Shown: positions 8,470 through 17,142 of the stretch, piece after piece
Layout: the number at the start of each line of letters is the position of its first letter
How positions within the stretch are numbered: position 1 is the first letter of the stretch
Assembly: GCA_017469405.1 (NCBI GenBank)
Contig: JAFUGL010000026.1
Location: 1 to 64,000 of the forward strand
DNA length: 64,000 nt
From: Lachnospiraceae bacterium
GTDB taxonomy: Bacteria; Bacillota; Clostridia; Lachnospirales; Lachnospiraceae
Direction: 5' to 3'
Program-made: the position numbers and the translations under genes
The notes under the pieces: generated by a model
The model's database searches: none
Told to the model about the DNA's origin: nothing
What the model saw: the letters and a program-made list of their open reading frames with translations, nothing else

Positions 8470-8500
8470 GGGGACAGGTGTTGACACACCTGTCCCCTTA
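8470..8500 (+). terminator. Perfect 12-bp hairpin, probable terminator of the YitT gene
   Basis: GGGGACAGGTGT (8470-8481), loop TGAC, ACACCTGTCCCC (8486-8497), then a short T-rich stretch. It lies between convergent genes and the stem reads the same from both sides, so it may serve both. A related GGGGACAGG hairpin occurs at about 45058. Confidence 0.65.
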
Positions 8501-8557
8501 TCATATAGTGCGCCTAACGGCACACCTTTCTGTCCTGTAAATATCTCAAAATATATT

Positions 8558-9958
8558 TTAATCATCCGATCGTCTTCTACGGTCACCGAACTGTCTGTAG
8601 TACTGTCCTTTATTGGCGTACATGACTTCGTCGGCACGCTTGAAAACTGTCAGATAGTCAGCGTCTTCACCTGAGCGATATACGGATGAACCTCTTGAAA
8701 ATGAAAGAGTCATCTCATATTTCTTTTCGTTCGCATTAAAGGATGCGAGCTCTTTATCGAGCTGTTTAAATAATTCAAGCATGTATTTGTCAGTGTAGCG
8801 GCCTTCCATAATGGCGATAAATTCGTCACCGCCGATTCGGAAGATGTGTGCAGAGTCAAATACTCTTTTTATTATAAGAGCCGTATCACAGATAATCATA
8901 TCGCCATACTCATGACCAAGATTATCATTTACTTTTTTTAGACCATTTACATCAAAAACTACGGTTGCAAAGGAAGCGGTTCCTTTTCCGATTTTATCAT
9001 TAAGGTTTTTCACCATTTCAAGATATGCGGTTTTGTTGCTGACACCGGTCATGGAGTCAGTATACGCCTGCTCATGAACATATGAAATGTAATGAGTCAT
9101 TTCGGTGTGCATGAGGTTAATCTTGTCGCCGAGTGCACCGATGGAATCGCGATTGAGACGATGACCGTTTTTGGAGCCTGATGTATATAATTCCATATCG
9201 TCAGAGGTAAGCTTATCTGTGGTCGGAGTATAGTTAGAGCTTGCTGCCATCTCACGGCTAAGATGCTCAACATCCGTGGCAAGAGATGAAAGATCGTTAT
9301 AAACTCCGTTAAGACGTTTTCTTACCTGGGCGGTGATAAGAATAACTATGACTGCACCGATAAAAAGTGAAAAAACGCTTACAAGTACAACGGAAAAAGC
9401 AAAACGTTTAACCTGTTTTTCGTACCATTTGGCATTAAAATCAACGCCTACGATACCGGCTACATTTCCGTTTGAATCAAATACCGGACTGTAGGCACTG
9501 TAAAATGTACCCCAGCGATCTTTAAAGGCTTCTGTATCGACACCTGCTATTCCGAGACTTGCCTGATAGAGGGCATCGGTATAGGTTAGCTCCTCACCAT
9601 ATAATCCGGGATCAACCGGATCGGGGTCTACGACAAATCCGAAATGCTTATCGCCCATGTCCTTGACGGTGTAAATGTACTCAAGGTCGATATTGTCCTG
9701 AAACAGTCTGAGGTCTTTAACAATCTCATTGTAGGCATCGCCACCCATATCATTTTCACCGATAGAGCCGAGCAAGTCGCCGTCTAATGAGGCTGCAGCG
9801 GCATTGGAAACATCGAGCATACGTTCATTCATAAGTATTGTCATGGCTGATCGTGACTGTTTTACCAGTACATAGCCAAGTATGAAATTTACGGCAAGCA
9901 AAAAGATACATATAACTATAGTATACTTTGCTGAATGTAAAAATTTTCTCTTTTTCAT
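8558..9958 (-). CDS. Membrane sensor diguanylate cyclase (Cache-like domain plus GGDEF)
   Basis: 466 residues. A transmembrane helix near residues 12-32 and a second near 185-210 bracket an extracytoplasmic sensor of about 150 residues. Its GIVGVDF segment resembles Cache/PAS-like chemoreceptor sensors. After a linker the C-terminal domain has DSMTGVSNK, FDVNGLKKVND and an intact GGDEF signature, so it should make cyclic di-GMP from GTP. Unusual extra: an arginine-rich tail (GDRRRRSDD). GAAGG upstream supports the start. Divergent from the polymerase-like cluster. Confidence 0.93.
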   Translation of the reverse strand: MKKRKFLHSAKYTIVICIFLLAVNFILGYVLVKQSRSAMTILMNERMLDVSNAAAASLDGDLLGSIGENDMGGDAYNEIVKDLRLFQDNIDLEYIYTVKDMGDKHFGFVVDPDPVDPGLYGEELTYTDALYQASLGIAGVDTEAFKDRWGTFYSAYSPVFDSNGNVAGIVGVDFNAKWYEKQVKRFAFSVVLVSVFSLFIGAVIVILITAQVRKRLNGVYNDLSSLATDVEHLSREMAASSNYTPTTDKLTSDDMELYTSGSKNGHRLNRDSIGALGDKINLMHTEMTHYISYVHEQAYTDSMTGVSNKTAYLEMVKNLNDKIGKGTASFATVVFDVNGLKKVNDNLGHEYGDMIICDTALIIKRVFDSAHIFRIGGDEFIAIMEGRYTDKYMLELFKQLDKELASFNANEKKYEMTLSFSRGSSVYRSGEDADYLTVFKRADEVMYANKGQYYRQFGDRRRRSDD

Positions 9959-10243
9959 GGCATATTACCTTCAATTTTTCCGATTTTTATCACCGGTTAC
10001 AAATCAATATTATATTATTCACCAAAAAGTATTATTTCTATAAATTATAAAAATCTATAGGCTAAATGTCAAATTATTTCTAGACATAATAAATGTAAAT
10101 TTGGCATATGTAATTCAATTAATAAGAATTATAATAATGATAAAATAATATATAACCTCTGATATTTTAATTTTAAAATAATAATGATAAAATAAAAGCA
10201 GATTTTGTTTAATAAAAACAAGGTAAAATTAAGGAGTAATACT

Positions 10244-13200
10244 ATGAGTAAAGAAGTTAAGAATGAAATGGCTAACGGAAAAGACTATCTTACATATAAG
10301 ATAATGAGTATAAATGCGTATGAGATTGTCTTTAATGATATAATAGGTTCCTCTGTAAAAAATGATGAGAGACTTTATGGAGGAAGTGTACCGATATCTC
10401 TTGATCTTTTAAAAATATTTGATAAGTGCAAAAAAAATAAGGACAGAAAAAAATTCCTTCCTTATAAACCAAGTAAATCTGCTGCTCTTGAGTATACGGA
10501 TGTTATGGTTGATGTTTCGTTTGACAATTATAATATCAGCGATATAAATAAGTTTTATTTTCCAAGTGATGTCAAGGTAAAAAAAGGATATTCAGCATTA
10601 TATTTTAACTTGCTTGGCTTGTATTATCTCAATAAGAAGGTTCTTGAATTAGGAGCCACACAGGATTATATATTTAATCTTTTGTTTGGTTTGGATAAGA
10701 AAAAAGGAGATATGGATAAAACCATTTATAAGGACGAAATTATTAATAAATATGTTACAAGCCGTGCTAAAGAGGTTAATACATATACGGAAAAAGCATT
10801 GGAAAAAGAGATGGAGGAAAAGCCGGATGAATATAAAGGGCTTGATGAGGACGCTTTAAAAATAAAATGTATAGAATCGAAAAACCGTATATTCAAAAGA
10901 TTTATAATTGAACATATAAAAGACGAATTTAATTATATGATTTCAAAATATCTAGATTCCTTTAAGGATTATGATGACAGCATAATTATAGGTGCAGGTA
11001 CACTTCTTAAACTCAGATTGTACGTATATAAGCATGGATTTGATGTTGATACAGGTAATAATGAAGTATGTCATTATGTGGTTTACAAGAGGTCAGCAAG
11101 TAAATCTAAGCAGGGAAGTTGTGTCTTCATAGCCCAAAATCTATATGATGATATGATGGATTGGACCTGGATGGGATTAAAGTTCGATGAAAAAGAAAAG
11201 TATGATTTGACTTCAATTAAGGCTTATGAAGCACTGGTTATGTCATCAATTACCAATACTGTAGATATCCCAAGCAACGGAATCGTTATGCTTGACAGCG
11301 TTGAGTCAAGTAAGTGTATTGACGGTAACTGGAAGATATTTGCCAATTGTAAAAAGGGTAAAGGTAAATCCAAGGAAGCAAGGCTTTTAACAAAGGATGA
11401 ATATGAAAAAGAGTTTGGCAAGTCTTTTGAACATAAAAACATTTTATGGGATGGACAGGCTTTGGTGGATAGCAGCATATTTGAGGCGGCCGGCTACACT
11501 GGCGATAAAAAACAAGGCATGATGCTTCTTAGAAATAAATTTTTTAAGGCCTGTGCATTTAATACCAATATTAAACAGTACTATGCAGATAAAGGTATTA
11601 AAAGCGTAAAGGATATGTTTGGGCGCAGGATAAGTGCAGATAAGGTTAAGATGATAGTAACTATAGACAGCTTTAAGCTAAAAAAATTTGCTTCTTTGTT
11701 TTATGGACAGATTGCAGAAAAAAATCCAAAATTAGATAAAAATGAATTGGATGAGACAAAAAAACTTAAAGCACTCTATGAATACTGGTTAAAAAATATA
11801 GATGCATCATTTGGTATAGTTAAGGAAGAACATGAATCTCACCTTGGACATGGAAAGTATCATGAGGTTAGCTACCAGATTCTCAATACTCTGCCACTGG
11901 ATAAGAAAGACATCAGCAATCTTATAAAGGATGATGTGGACTATATAGAAAAACTTCGTGATAGGAATGATCTTTCAGTTATGCTTGAAAGCCTGAAGGT
12001 TGGAAGCTCTGCCAGAAAAAAATATTTTATAAAAAATATGTTAAAGTATGCACCGCATTTTGAAGAATCAGCATATTATAAGGATTTTGTAAGTAACGAA
12101 GTAAAAAGGTATAAGAAAAGAATGTCTCTTGGAAGAATTAAGATAAGAGGAGATTTTTATGTGCTATGCAGTATGCCGATGGAGATGCTGGAGTTTACGA
12201 CTCATGGAGATGCCAAAAAGATTAAGCATCATCTTGAAGGTGATGAAGCATATATAAAAGGTGTTAAGGATGGTGAAGATATAACATTATTCAGATATCC
12301 TCACATTAATTCCGGTTCTGTATGTCTGCTTGTTGCAAAAGAATGTAAGGATATAGATACATATTTTAATTTTGAACATGCAGGAGGCAGCAATATCATA
12401 GTTGTTTCGCCGGAAAACAGCAATATAATGGTTAAGCTCGGAGGAGCGGACTTTGACTCAGATGCAGCACTATATATAAAGGATGAAACTATAGCGAAGG
12501 CAGCAAAAAAAATGGGTGAGCTTAGCTGGTTAAGTCCTGCAAAGGATGGTGCAGCCGTTGCAATAGCTGATGATAATCTTAAGGGTGATGCTAAATTTTA
12601 TAACTATCAGGCAGAAGGCTTTGCTTTGCTTGATCATGAGCTTGCCCGTACTAGTGTAAGCATAGGACAGATATCCAATTATGCCCAGATCTTTAATAGT
12701 TATCTATGGGATGGTTATTTCAATGAAAAAGAGGAAGACTATTTAAAAGGATTATATGATTGTATACTCAAATTATCTGTTTTAAATGAGTTGGAGATTG
12801 ACAGGGCAAAGCATAGTATATGTGTTTCACCGGAGATGCTTGCTAAAGAAATAATTGATTCGAAATATATTGACGGGAAAAAAGAGAAACGCTTTATCAA
12901 GGAAAAAGATAAGAAAATTGTTGTGCCGAATTTTATGGCTATGGTAATGAATTCTTCAAGAATAACTACTGATAATGAAAAGGAGTGGAAGACCCCGGTA
13001 GATATGATTACGACAGTACTTAAAGAGGATATCAGACCTTTAAAGAAAAGTAAGTCTATAGATGATTTGGCAGAATTTTTTATATTGGAGCCGGAAAAAG
13101 ATGAAAAGGAGCCTAATTCAAGGAAGTTAAATGTTATTAGGAATGAGATATCAAAGGCACTCAAATATCTGGTTGATATCGATAAGGATGAAGAGCTTGA

Positions 13201-13597
13201 AGAAACTAAAAAAAATAAAGAAAGAGAGGAATGTCTTAAAGAATTTTTGAGTCTCAAACAGGTAAGGAACCTTTCTGTACCGGAGATAAGACGGCTTTTA
13301 AAATATGCTTTCTGGAAATACAAGGAGGATACAAAGGATGGACTTCATAAAAAGGGTGAACTTAAGTACAAGGAATTTGCTTCTCCAAAATACAAATACA
13401 GATATCTTGGATTTATATTTGCCGTTGGAAAAGAACTCGAAAAAACAAAAAGTATAAATCCGGTTATAGAATGTATATCAAAGGGTGAGGATAAACATAT
13501 TCCGGAGCTTTTATATAATCCTTATGGTGATGCTTCCAATCCGGATAAGGATGAGATAGTATTATGGGGAGATGTTTATAAAAAAGTCATAAAATAA
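10244..13597 (+). CDS. Large protein with RNA-polymerase-like (double-psi beta-barrel) catalytic motif
   Basis: 1117 residues, starting at the ATG nine bases after AAGGAG rather than at an upstream TTG. Around residues 683-760 the order FRYPHINSGSV, a beta-rich stretch, then LGGADFDSDAALYI resembles the core of the two-barrel RNA polymerases. In bacterial beta-prime, phage YonO and the eukaryotic silencing RdRPs, a RNPCLHPGD-type strand precedes the metal-binding DxDGD. Here D736, D738 and D740 would be the metal ligands, with Ser replacing Gly. Near residues 282-291 KRSASKSKQG could be the lysine-bearing partner barrel. There is no membrane segment; the rest is Lys/Glu-rich and unrecognised. 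This is inference by motif; a structural comparison is needed to exclude chance. Confidence 0.6.
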   Translation: MSKEVKNEMANGKDYLTYKIMSINAYEIVFNDIIGSSVKNDERLYGGSVPISLDLLKIFDKCKKNKDRKKFLPYKPSKSAALEYTDVMVDVSFDNYNISDINKFYFPSDVKVKKGYSALYFNLLGLYYLNKKVLELGATQDYIFNLLFGLDKKKGDMDKTIYKDEIINKYVTSRAKEVNTYTEKALEKEMEEKPDEYKGLDEDALKIKCIESKNRIFKRFIIEHIKDEFNYMISKYLDSFKDYDDSIIIGAGTLLKLRLYVYKHGFDVDTGNNEVCHYVVYKRSASKSKQGSCVFIAQNLYDDMMDWTWMGLKFDEKEKYDLTSIKAYEALVMSSITNTVDIPSNGIVMLDSVESSKCIDGNWKIFANCKKGKGKSKEARLLTKDEYEKEFGKSFEHKNILWDGQALVDSSIFEAAGYTGDKKQGMMLLRNKFFKACAFNTNIKQYYADKGIKSVKDMFGRRISADKVKMIVTIDSFKLKKFASLFYGQIAEKNPKLDKNELDETKKLKALYEYWLKNIDASFGIVKEEHESHLGHGKYHEVSYQILNTLPLDKKDISNLIKDDVDYIEKLRDRNDLSVMLESLKVGSSARKKYFIKNMLKYAPHFEESAYYKDFVSNEVKRYKKRMSLGRIKIRGDFYVLCSMPMEMLEFTTHGDAKKIKHHLEGDEAYIKGVKDGEDITLFRYPHINSGSVCLLVAKECKDIDTYFNFEHAGGSNIIVVSPENSNIMVKLGGADFDSDAALYIKDETIAKAAKKMGELSWLSPAKDGAAVAIADDNLKGDAKFYNYQAEGFALLDHELARTSVSIGQISNYAQIFNSYLWDGYFNEKEEDYLKGLYDCILKLSVLNELEIDRAKHSICVSPEMLAKEIIDSKYIDGKKEKRFIKEKDKKIVVPNFMAMVMNSSRITTDNEKEWKTPVDMITTVLKEDIRPLKKSKSIDDLAEFFILEPEKDEKEPNSRKLNVIRNEISKALKYLVDIDKDEELEETKKNKEREECLKEFLSLKQVRNLSVPEIRRLLKYAFWKYKEDTKDGLHKKGELKYKEFASPKYKYRYLGFIFAVGKELEKTKSINPVIECISKGEDKHIPELLYNPYGDASNPDKDEIVLWGDVYKKVIK

Positions 13598-13636
13598 TAT
13601 ATAAATGCACTTATTTCCGAAATATAAGTTGCTTGA

Positions 13637-13682
13637 AAAGTCTTAAAACTAACGTAAACACGTGGGTTCTAAGGCTTTTTTT
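13637..13682 (+). terminator. Terminator between the polymerase-like gene and the ClpX-like gene
   Basis: AAAGTCTTAAAAC (13637-13649) pairs, with one mismatch and one wobble, with GTTCTAAGGCTTT (13666-13678), followed by seven T at 13676-13682. It separates the first gene from the remaining seven of the cluster, so the two parts probably have separate promoters or depend on readthrough. Confidence 0.75.
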
Positions 13683-13711
13683 GTATTGATTTTTTGTTGC
13701 CCTTAAGGATA

Positions 13712-13729
13712 CTGTGATATAACTCACAG
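13712..13729 (+). promoter_or_regulatory. Crp/Fnr-type operator upstream of the ClpX-like gene
   Basis: CTGTGA-TATAAC-TCACAG is an 18-base site with perfect 6-base arms and contains TGTGA-N6-TCACA, the classic Crp/Fnr-family consensus. It begins 72 bases upstream of the ATG at 13784, and the central TATAAC may itself act as a -10 element. If so, binding would block transcription. The regulator is not in this window. Confidence 0.6.
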
Positions 13730-13783
13730 CTGGAAGACACAAGGTATTGTTGGTTCAAATTTTACAGAAAGGTCGTGATTATT

Positions 13784-14773
13784 ATGTCAAAACCATTTTA
13801 TGCACAGGGCTATGTGCCTTACAAAAAAGATATCAATATCGAAGATAAGGAGTTTCATCAAAAAGAAATGTTCACCAATCCATGTTTGATTTATGATTAT
13901 TTTAAAAATAATGTCTATAAACAGGATGAATATCTTCGTGCAGCCTCTATGCTTTTGTTCAATCATGTTAAAGGTATAACCTCACGTATGATAGTTTGCG
14001 GTCCTCCGGGAAACGGTAAGACTCTCGTCGCAGAGTGCATTAAAAATCTGTGGCCCAATACGATAATTGTAAATTCCGCAACGCTTACTAAAGATGGCTG
14101 GTCTGGTGATAATAAAGTTACATCTTTTCTTAATCAGGTTGATCCGGACGAACAAAATTGTATCGTCGTATTTGATGAATTTGATAAGGCAATAACATCT
14201 CATACTACCTCTCATGGTGAAAATGTTGGAGAACTTATCCAGAGCGAATTCCTTAAACTTGTTGAAGGACAGACAGTAAGCATTGTTACAAAGGAGGGTA
14301 AGCTTACCTATGATACTTCAAAGATGAGCTTTATCTTCACCGGCTCATTTGCCGTGAAAGCAAAGGACATAGCAGATAATAATAGTACTAAGATTTTTGG
14401 ATTCAATAGTGAAGAGCATACAGAAAAAGCATTTGATAAGGAGCTTTCGATAGATGATTTTATTGACTTCGGACTGATACCCGAGCTTGCTTCAAGATTA
14501 ACAGATGTTATAAATGTCAGACCGCTTTCCTTAAAGGACTTCGAATACCTTATCATGGAGCATCCGGCTTCTCCTGTTAAGAAGCTGGAGCAGCAGTTTG
14601 GTGTAGAGCTCAAGCTTACCAAGAAAAAACTTAAAGAAATAGCCAAAGATGCATATGATTCAGGGCTTGGAGTAAGAAATGCCACGGCAAGATTAAGAAA
14701 TGTTATCAATGACAAAATATTCCGGGAATATGAGAATAACAAATGTATGCCGGAATCAATAAAAATTCAGTAA
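13784..14773 (+). CDS. ClpX-like AAA+ unfoldase without the N-terminal zinc domain
   Basis: 329 residues against about 420 for ClpX; the zinc-binding N-terminal domain is absent. Visible in order: Walker A GPPGNGKT (73-80); a pore loop GWSG (105-108) in the place of ClpX GYVG; Walker B VVFDEFD (128-134); sensor 1 FIFTGSF (183-189); IFGF (204-207) where ClpX has its ClpP-docking IGF loop; FGLIPELASRL (229-239) with the arginine finger; and sensor 2 GVRN (296-299). It should unfold proteins with ATP and could dock on the ClpP-like protease encoded two genes later. The start follows GAAAGG by 11 bases; an overlapping GTG at 13775 is too close to it. A dedicated ClpXP-like pair is inferred. Confidence 0.88.
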   Translation: MSKPFYAQGYVPYKKDINIEDKEFHQKEMFTNPCLIYDYFKNNVYKQDEYLRAASMLLFNHVKGITSRMIVCGPPGNGKTLVAECIKNLWPNTIIVNSATLTKDGWSGDNKVTSFLNQVDPDEQNCIVVFDEFDKAITSHTTSHGENVGELIQSEFLKLVEGQTVSIVTKEGKLTYDTSKMSFIFTGSFAVKAKDIADNNSTKIFGFNSEEHTEKAFDKELSIDDFIDFGLIPELASRLTDVINVRPLSLKDFEYLIMEHPASPVKKLEQQFGVELKLTKKKLKEIAKDAYDSGLGVRNATARLRNVINDKIFREYENNKCMPESIKIQ

Positions 14774-14786
14774 GGAGGAAGAGCCT

Positions 14787-15122
14787 ATGATAGTAAATAT
14801 AAAATATGATGATGAACTTGTTAGAGATGTAATCCTTGATCCTGAAGAAAATGAGGATGAGGATAAGCTTTATGTTTATTCGCAGCTTTTAAATGTTGAA
14901 AACCCTGCATTGGATTTTACAAGAAGAGCCAAGAAGGGTGAATTCAATGATTTGACTGATGAAGAATACGAGTTTGCCTTAAAAAGAATAGAGTTTATAT
15001 CAGATTTTTTCTTTAAGAAAATGGCTAAAGTTAATATATTTTTGTTGACTGCGGATTTGCTCAGATATGTTATGAAGAGTATAGATGAACCGACTAAATT
15101 TAGGAAAAAGGAAAAAGAATAA
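14787..15122 (+). CDS. Hypothetical protein between the ClpX-like and ClpP-like genes
   Basis: 111 residues, acidic N-terminus (DPEENEDEDK) and a helical remainder with a hydrophobic stretch (MAKVNIFLLTADLLRYVMKS). No domain recognised. TAAGGAGG is ideally placed before the ATG, 13 bases after the ClpX-like stop, so it is clearly in the same operon. Being sandwiched between an unfoldase and its likely protease it could be an adaptor or a structural partner, but nothing in the sequence establishes this. Confidence 0.75.
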   Translation: MIVNIKYDDELVRDVILDPEENEDEDKLYVYSQLLNVENPALDFTRRAKKGEFNDLTDEEYEFALKRIEFISDFFFKKMAKVNIFLLTADLLRYVMKSIDEPTKFRKKEKE

Positions 15123-15136
15123 CAGAAAGGAGACTG

Positions 15137-15162
15137 ATTCAGGCATCTTATGATGCCTGAAT
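15137..15162 (+). promoter_or_regulatory. Perfect 11-bp hairpin covering the start region of the ClpP-like gene
   Basis: ATTCAGGCATC (15137-15147), loop TTAT, GATGCCTGAAT (15152-15162). AAAGGAG lies just upstream at 15126-15132. The candidate ATG at 15150 begins in the loop and the one at 15153 is in the stem. Such a structure could lower or regulate initiation, or indicate that initiation is really at the downstream ATG at 15177. Confidence 0.7.
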
Positions 15163-15758
15163 TATACGTGATTAATATGAAAAATTTGATGATCATTCAG
15201 GAAAACAGCAATAGAAACGAGTATTTTACGGTTGAGGATTACATGTTTAACAACAGAGAGCTTGTGCTTGACGATGATGTAAATCCACATACTATGACAA
15301 GTCTTATAAACCAGGTGAGGTATCTCGATAAAATTTCGCCGGGAGAGGAGATTACTTTATATATCAATTCTCCCGGTGGTGAGGTTACATCGGGACTAGT
15401 GCTCTATGATGTTTTAAGACTTGTAAAATCGCCTATCCGTACGGTGTGCATCGGTACTGCAGCCAGTATGGGGGCGATTTTATTTTTAGCCGGCGACAAA
15501 AGGTGTATGACCATACATTCGCAGATTATGATACATGATCCCGCTGTAAGAATGGGAAATGCACCGTCTAAAGCACTTTCTGTTCAGGAAACCTTGGATA
15601 GTCTTATGAAGACAAGAGAGGAGCTTGCCAGAATAATCGCAGACAGAACACATAAGCCTATAAGAAGCATATATGCAAAGACCAAGGGTGATGCATATTT
15701 TAATGCAAAGGAAGCCCTCGAGTTTGGACTTGCAACAGAGATTGTTGACGAAATTTAA
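15150..15758 (+). CDS. ClpP-like serine peptidase
   Basis: 202 residues, the usual ClpP length. The SDH triad is complete: Ser106 in GTAASMGA, His129 in IMIHDP and Asp181 in the GDAYFNAKEAL segment. The oxyanion-hole glycines are present in INSPGGEVTSGL. ClpP forms a barrel of two heptamers in the cytoplasm and degrades proteins delivered by an AAA+ ring. It sits two genes after a ClpX-like ATPase with an IFGF docking-like loop, so the pair probably works together. The start is uncertain (15150, 15153 or 15177) because of the hairpin at 15137-15162. Divergence from housekeeping ClpP and the odd neighbours suggest a specialised protease. An alternative is a phage-prohead-type ClpP-fold protease, but no head genes are present. 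Confidence 0.9.
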   Translation: MMPELYVINMKNLMIIQENSNRNEYFTVEDYMFNNRELVLDDDVNPHTMTSLINQVRYLDKISPGEEITLYINSPGGEVTSGLVLYDVLRLVKSPIRTVCIGTAASMGAILFLAGDKRCMTIHSQIMIHDPAVRMGNAPSKALSVQETLDSLMKTREELARIIADRTHKPIRSIYAKTKGDAYFNAKEALEFGLATEIVDEI

Positions 15759-15778
15759 TGTTTGAAAGGAGAAAGCCT

Positions 15779-17125
15779 ATGGAAAAGAAGAATGCTGTTA
15801 AGACAAAGAATGTTGATAAGACAAGCAGTGTTGATAAGTTAAAGGATATCAATAGGATCTGCAAGGAAGCTTCCAATAAGGAAACACATTTTGGCGATCC
15901 AAATTACCGTATGTTGGCAGACGGATATTTTGTATCAAACGATACACATAAGACGATGAAAAATAACAATGATTTTATCTGCGGCGGTACAGGCAGGAGT
16001 AAGACTACATCATATGTCGAACCACTGATTGAGCAGATGTGCGGAAGCATGATTATTTCAGATACTAAAAATACATTGTATTATAAGCATGCAGATAAGC
16101 TTCGTGCAGCAGGCTACAGGGTGCTTAGGCTTGATATGATAACGGGAGAGGATTCATGTACCTATAATCCTCTTGAATATGTAAGATACGATGAGGAAAA
16201 TGACAGCTTCAATGAGAGAGATATAGTTGCACTTACCAATATGCTTTGTAATAGCAGCTGTGACAAGGATATGTTCTGGATTGAAAGTGCACAGATGATG
16301 CTTAGTTCCATTATTTCATATGTTTTGGAAGCCACACCCTTCAAAGAGCATCACATGGGAAGCGTAGCCAAATTATTTAATTTAAGTGTAAGTAAAGCTA
16401 AGCTGGATAGACTTATGAGTGAGCTTGAAGCCGAAAATCCGGACAGCTTTGCGGTATCCAGATATAAGAGATTTTGCTCTGTAACGCAGGCAGAAAAGAC
16501 CTATGCATGTATTCTTATGTTTGCCGCAAATGCTATAAATAATTTTGACTGTAAGGAGACGAAGAAGGTATTTGAAGCAAAAAATGATATAGATTTTAGA
16601 GACATAGGAAGAGAAAAGACAGCTCTGTTTATAAACATGAGCGATTCGGAACGTTCTATGGATAAGATACTTTGCCTTTTTTATCGTGATTTGCTGGGGA
16701 AGCTTATGAGATATGCAGACAGTCTGCCGGAGAAGAGACTTCCGGTGCCGGTTAGATTTATAATGGATGATTTTGCATCCGGGAGTGTAATCCAGGATTT
16801 TTCCAAGATTATATCGGTTATAAGGTCAAGAGAAATCTCTGTCAGCATTATCGTACAGACCGTTTCACAGTTGGATGAGTTATATTCCCATGAGGAGGCA
16901 AAGACGATAATAGCCAACTGTGATCATTTTCTGTTTTTAGGTGGAAATGACAATGAAACGGCAGATTTTATAAGCAAAAAGATGAATGTTCCGGTACATA
17001 AGATAATGGGTATGCCGATTGATACTGCATATCTGTTTGAAGCAGGAAATCCCAAGTGTGGAATGCGTGTTAAAAAGTATTATCCGGATTATATTAAGAA
17101 TGCTTTTGAAAAGGATGAAATATAA
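15779..17125 (+). CDS. Soluble VirD4/TraG-like ATPase
   Basis: 448 residues, starting at the ATG after AAAGGAG (15764-15770). Walker A reads GGTGRSKTT (69-77), with Ser in place of the Gly normally preceding the Lys. It is followed by SMIISDTKNTLYYK, a variant of the VirD4 DPKGE motif, then CTYNPLEYVR. The Walker B region is FIMDDFASG, and the C-terminus has the TraG-type SIIVQTVSQLDELY and NCDHFLFLGG segments. VirD4/TraG proteins are hexameric coupling ATPases that move DNA or protein to type IV secretion channels. Unlike these, no N-terminal membrane helices are present, and no relaxase or type IV channel gene is nearby. It may have been recruited to another task. Confidence 0.85.
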   Translation: MEKKNAVKTKNVDKTSSVDKLKDINRICKEASNKETHFGDPNYRMLADGYFVSNDTHKTMKNNNDFICGGTGRSKTTSYVEPLIEQMCGSMIISDTKNTLYYKHADKLRAAGYRVLRLDMITGEDSCTYNPLEYVRYDEENDSFNERDIVALTNMLCNSSCDKDMFWIESAQMMLSSIISYVLEATPFKEHHMGSVAKLFNLSVSKAKLDRLMSELEAENPDSFAVSRYKRFCSVTQAEKTYACILMFAANAINNFDCKETKKVFEAKNDIDFRDIGREKTALFINMSDSERSMDKILCLFYRDLLGKLMRYADSLPEKRLPVPVRFIMDDFASGSVIQDFSKIISVIRSREISVSIIVQTVSQLDELYSHEEAKTIIANCDHFLFLGGNDNETADFISKKMNVPVHKIMGMPIDTAYLFEAGNPKCGMRVKKYYPDYIKNAFEKDEI

Positions 17126-17142
17126 GAAAGGAGAGTAAGCTT

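Noticed and set aside
15779..17125. Integrative conjugative element
   Set aside because: Only one VirD4-like gene; no relaxase, VirB4, integrase or oriT-like site in the window.
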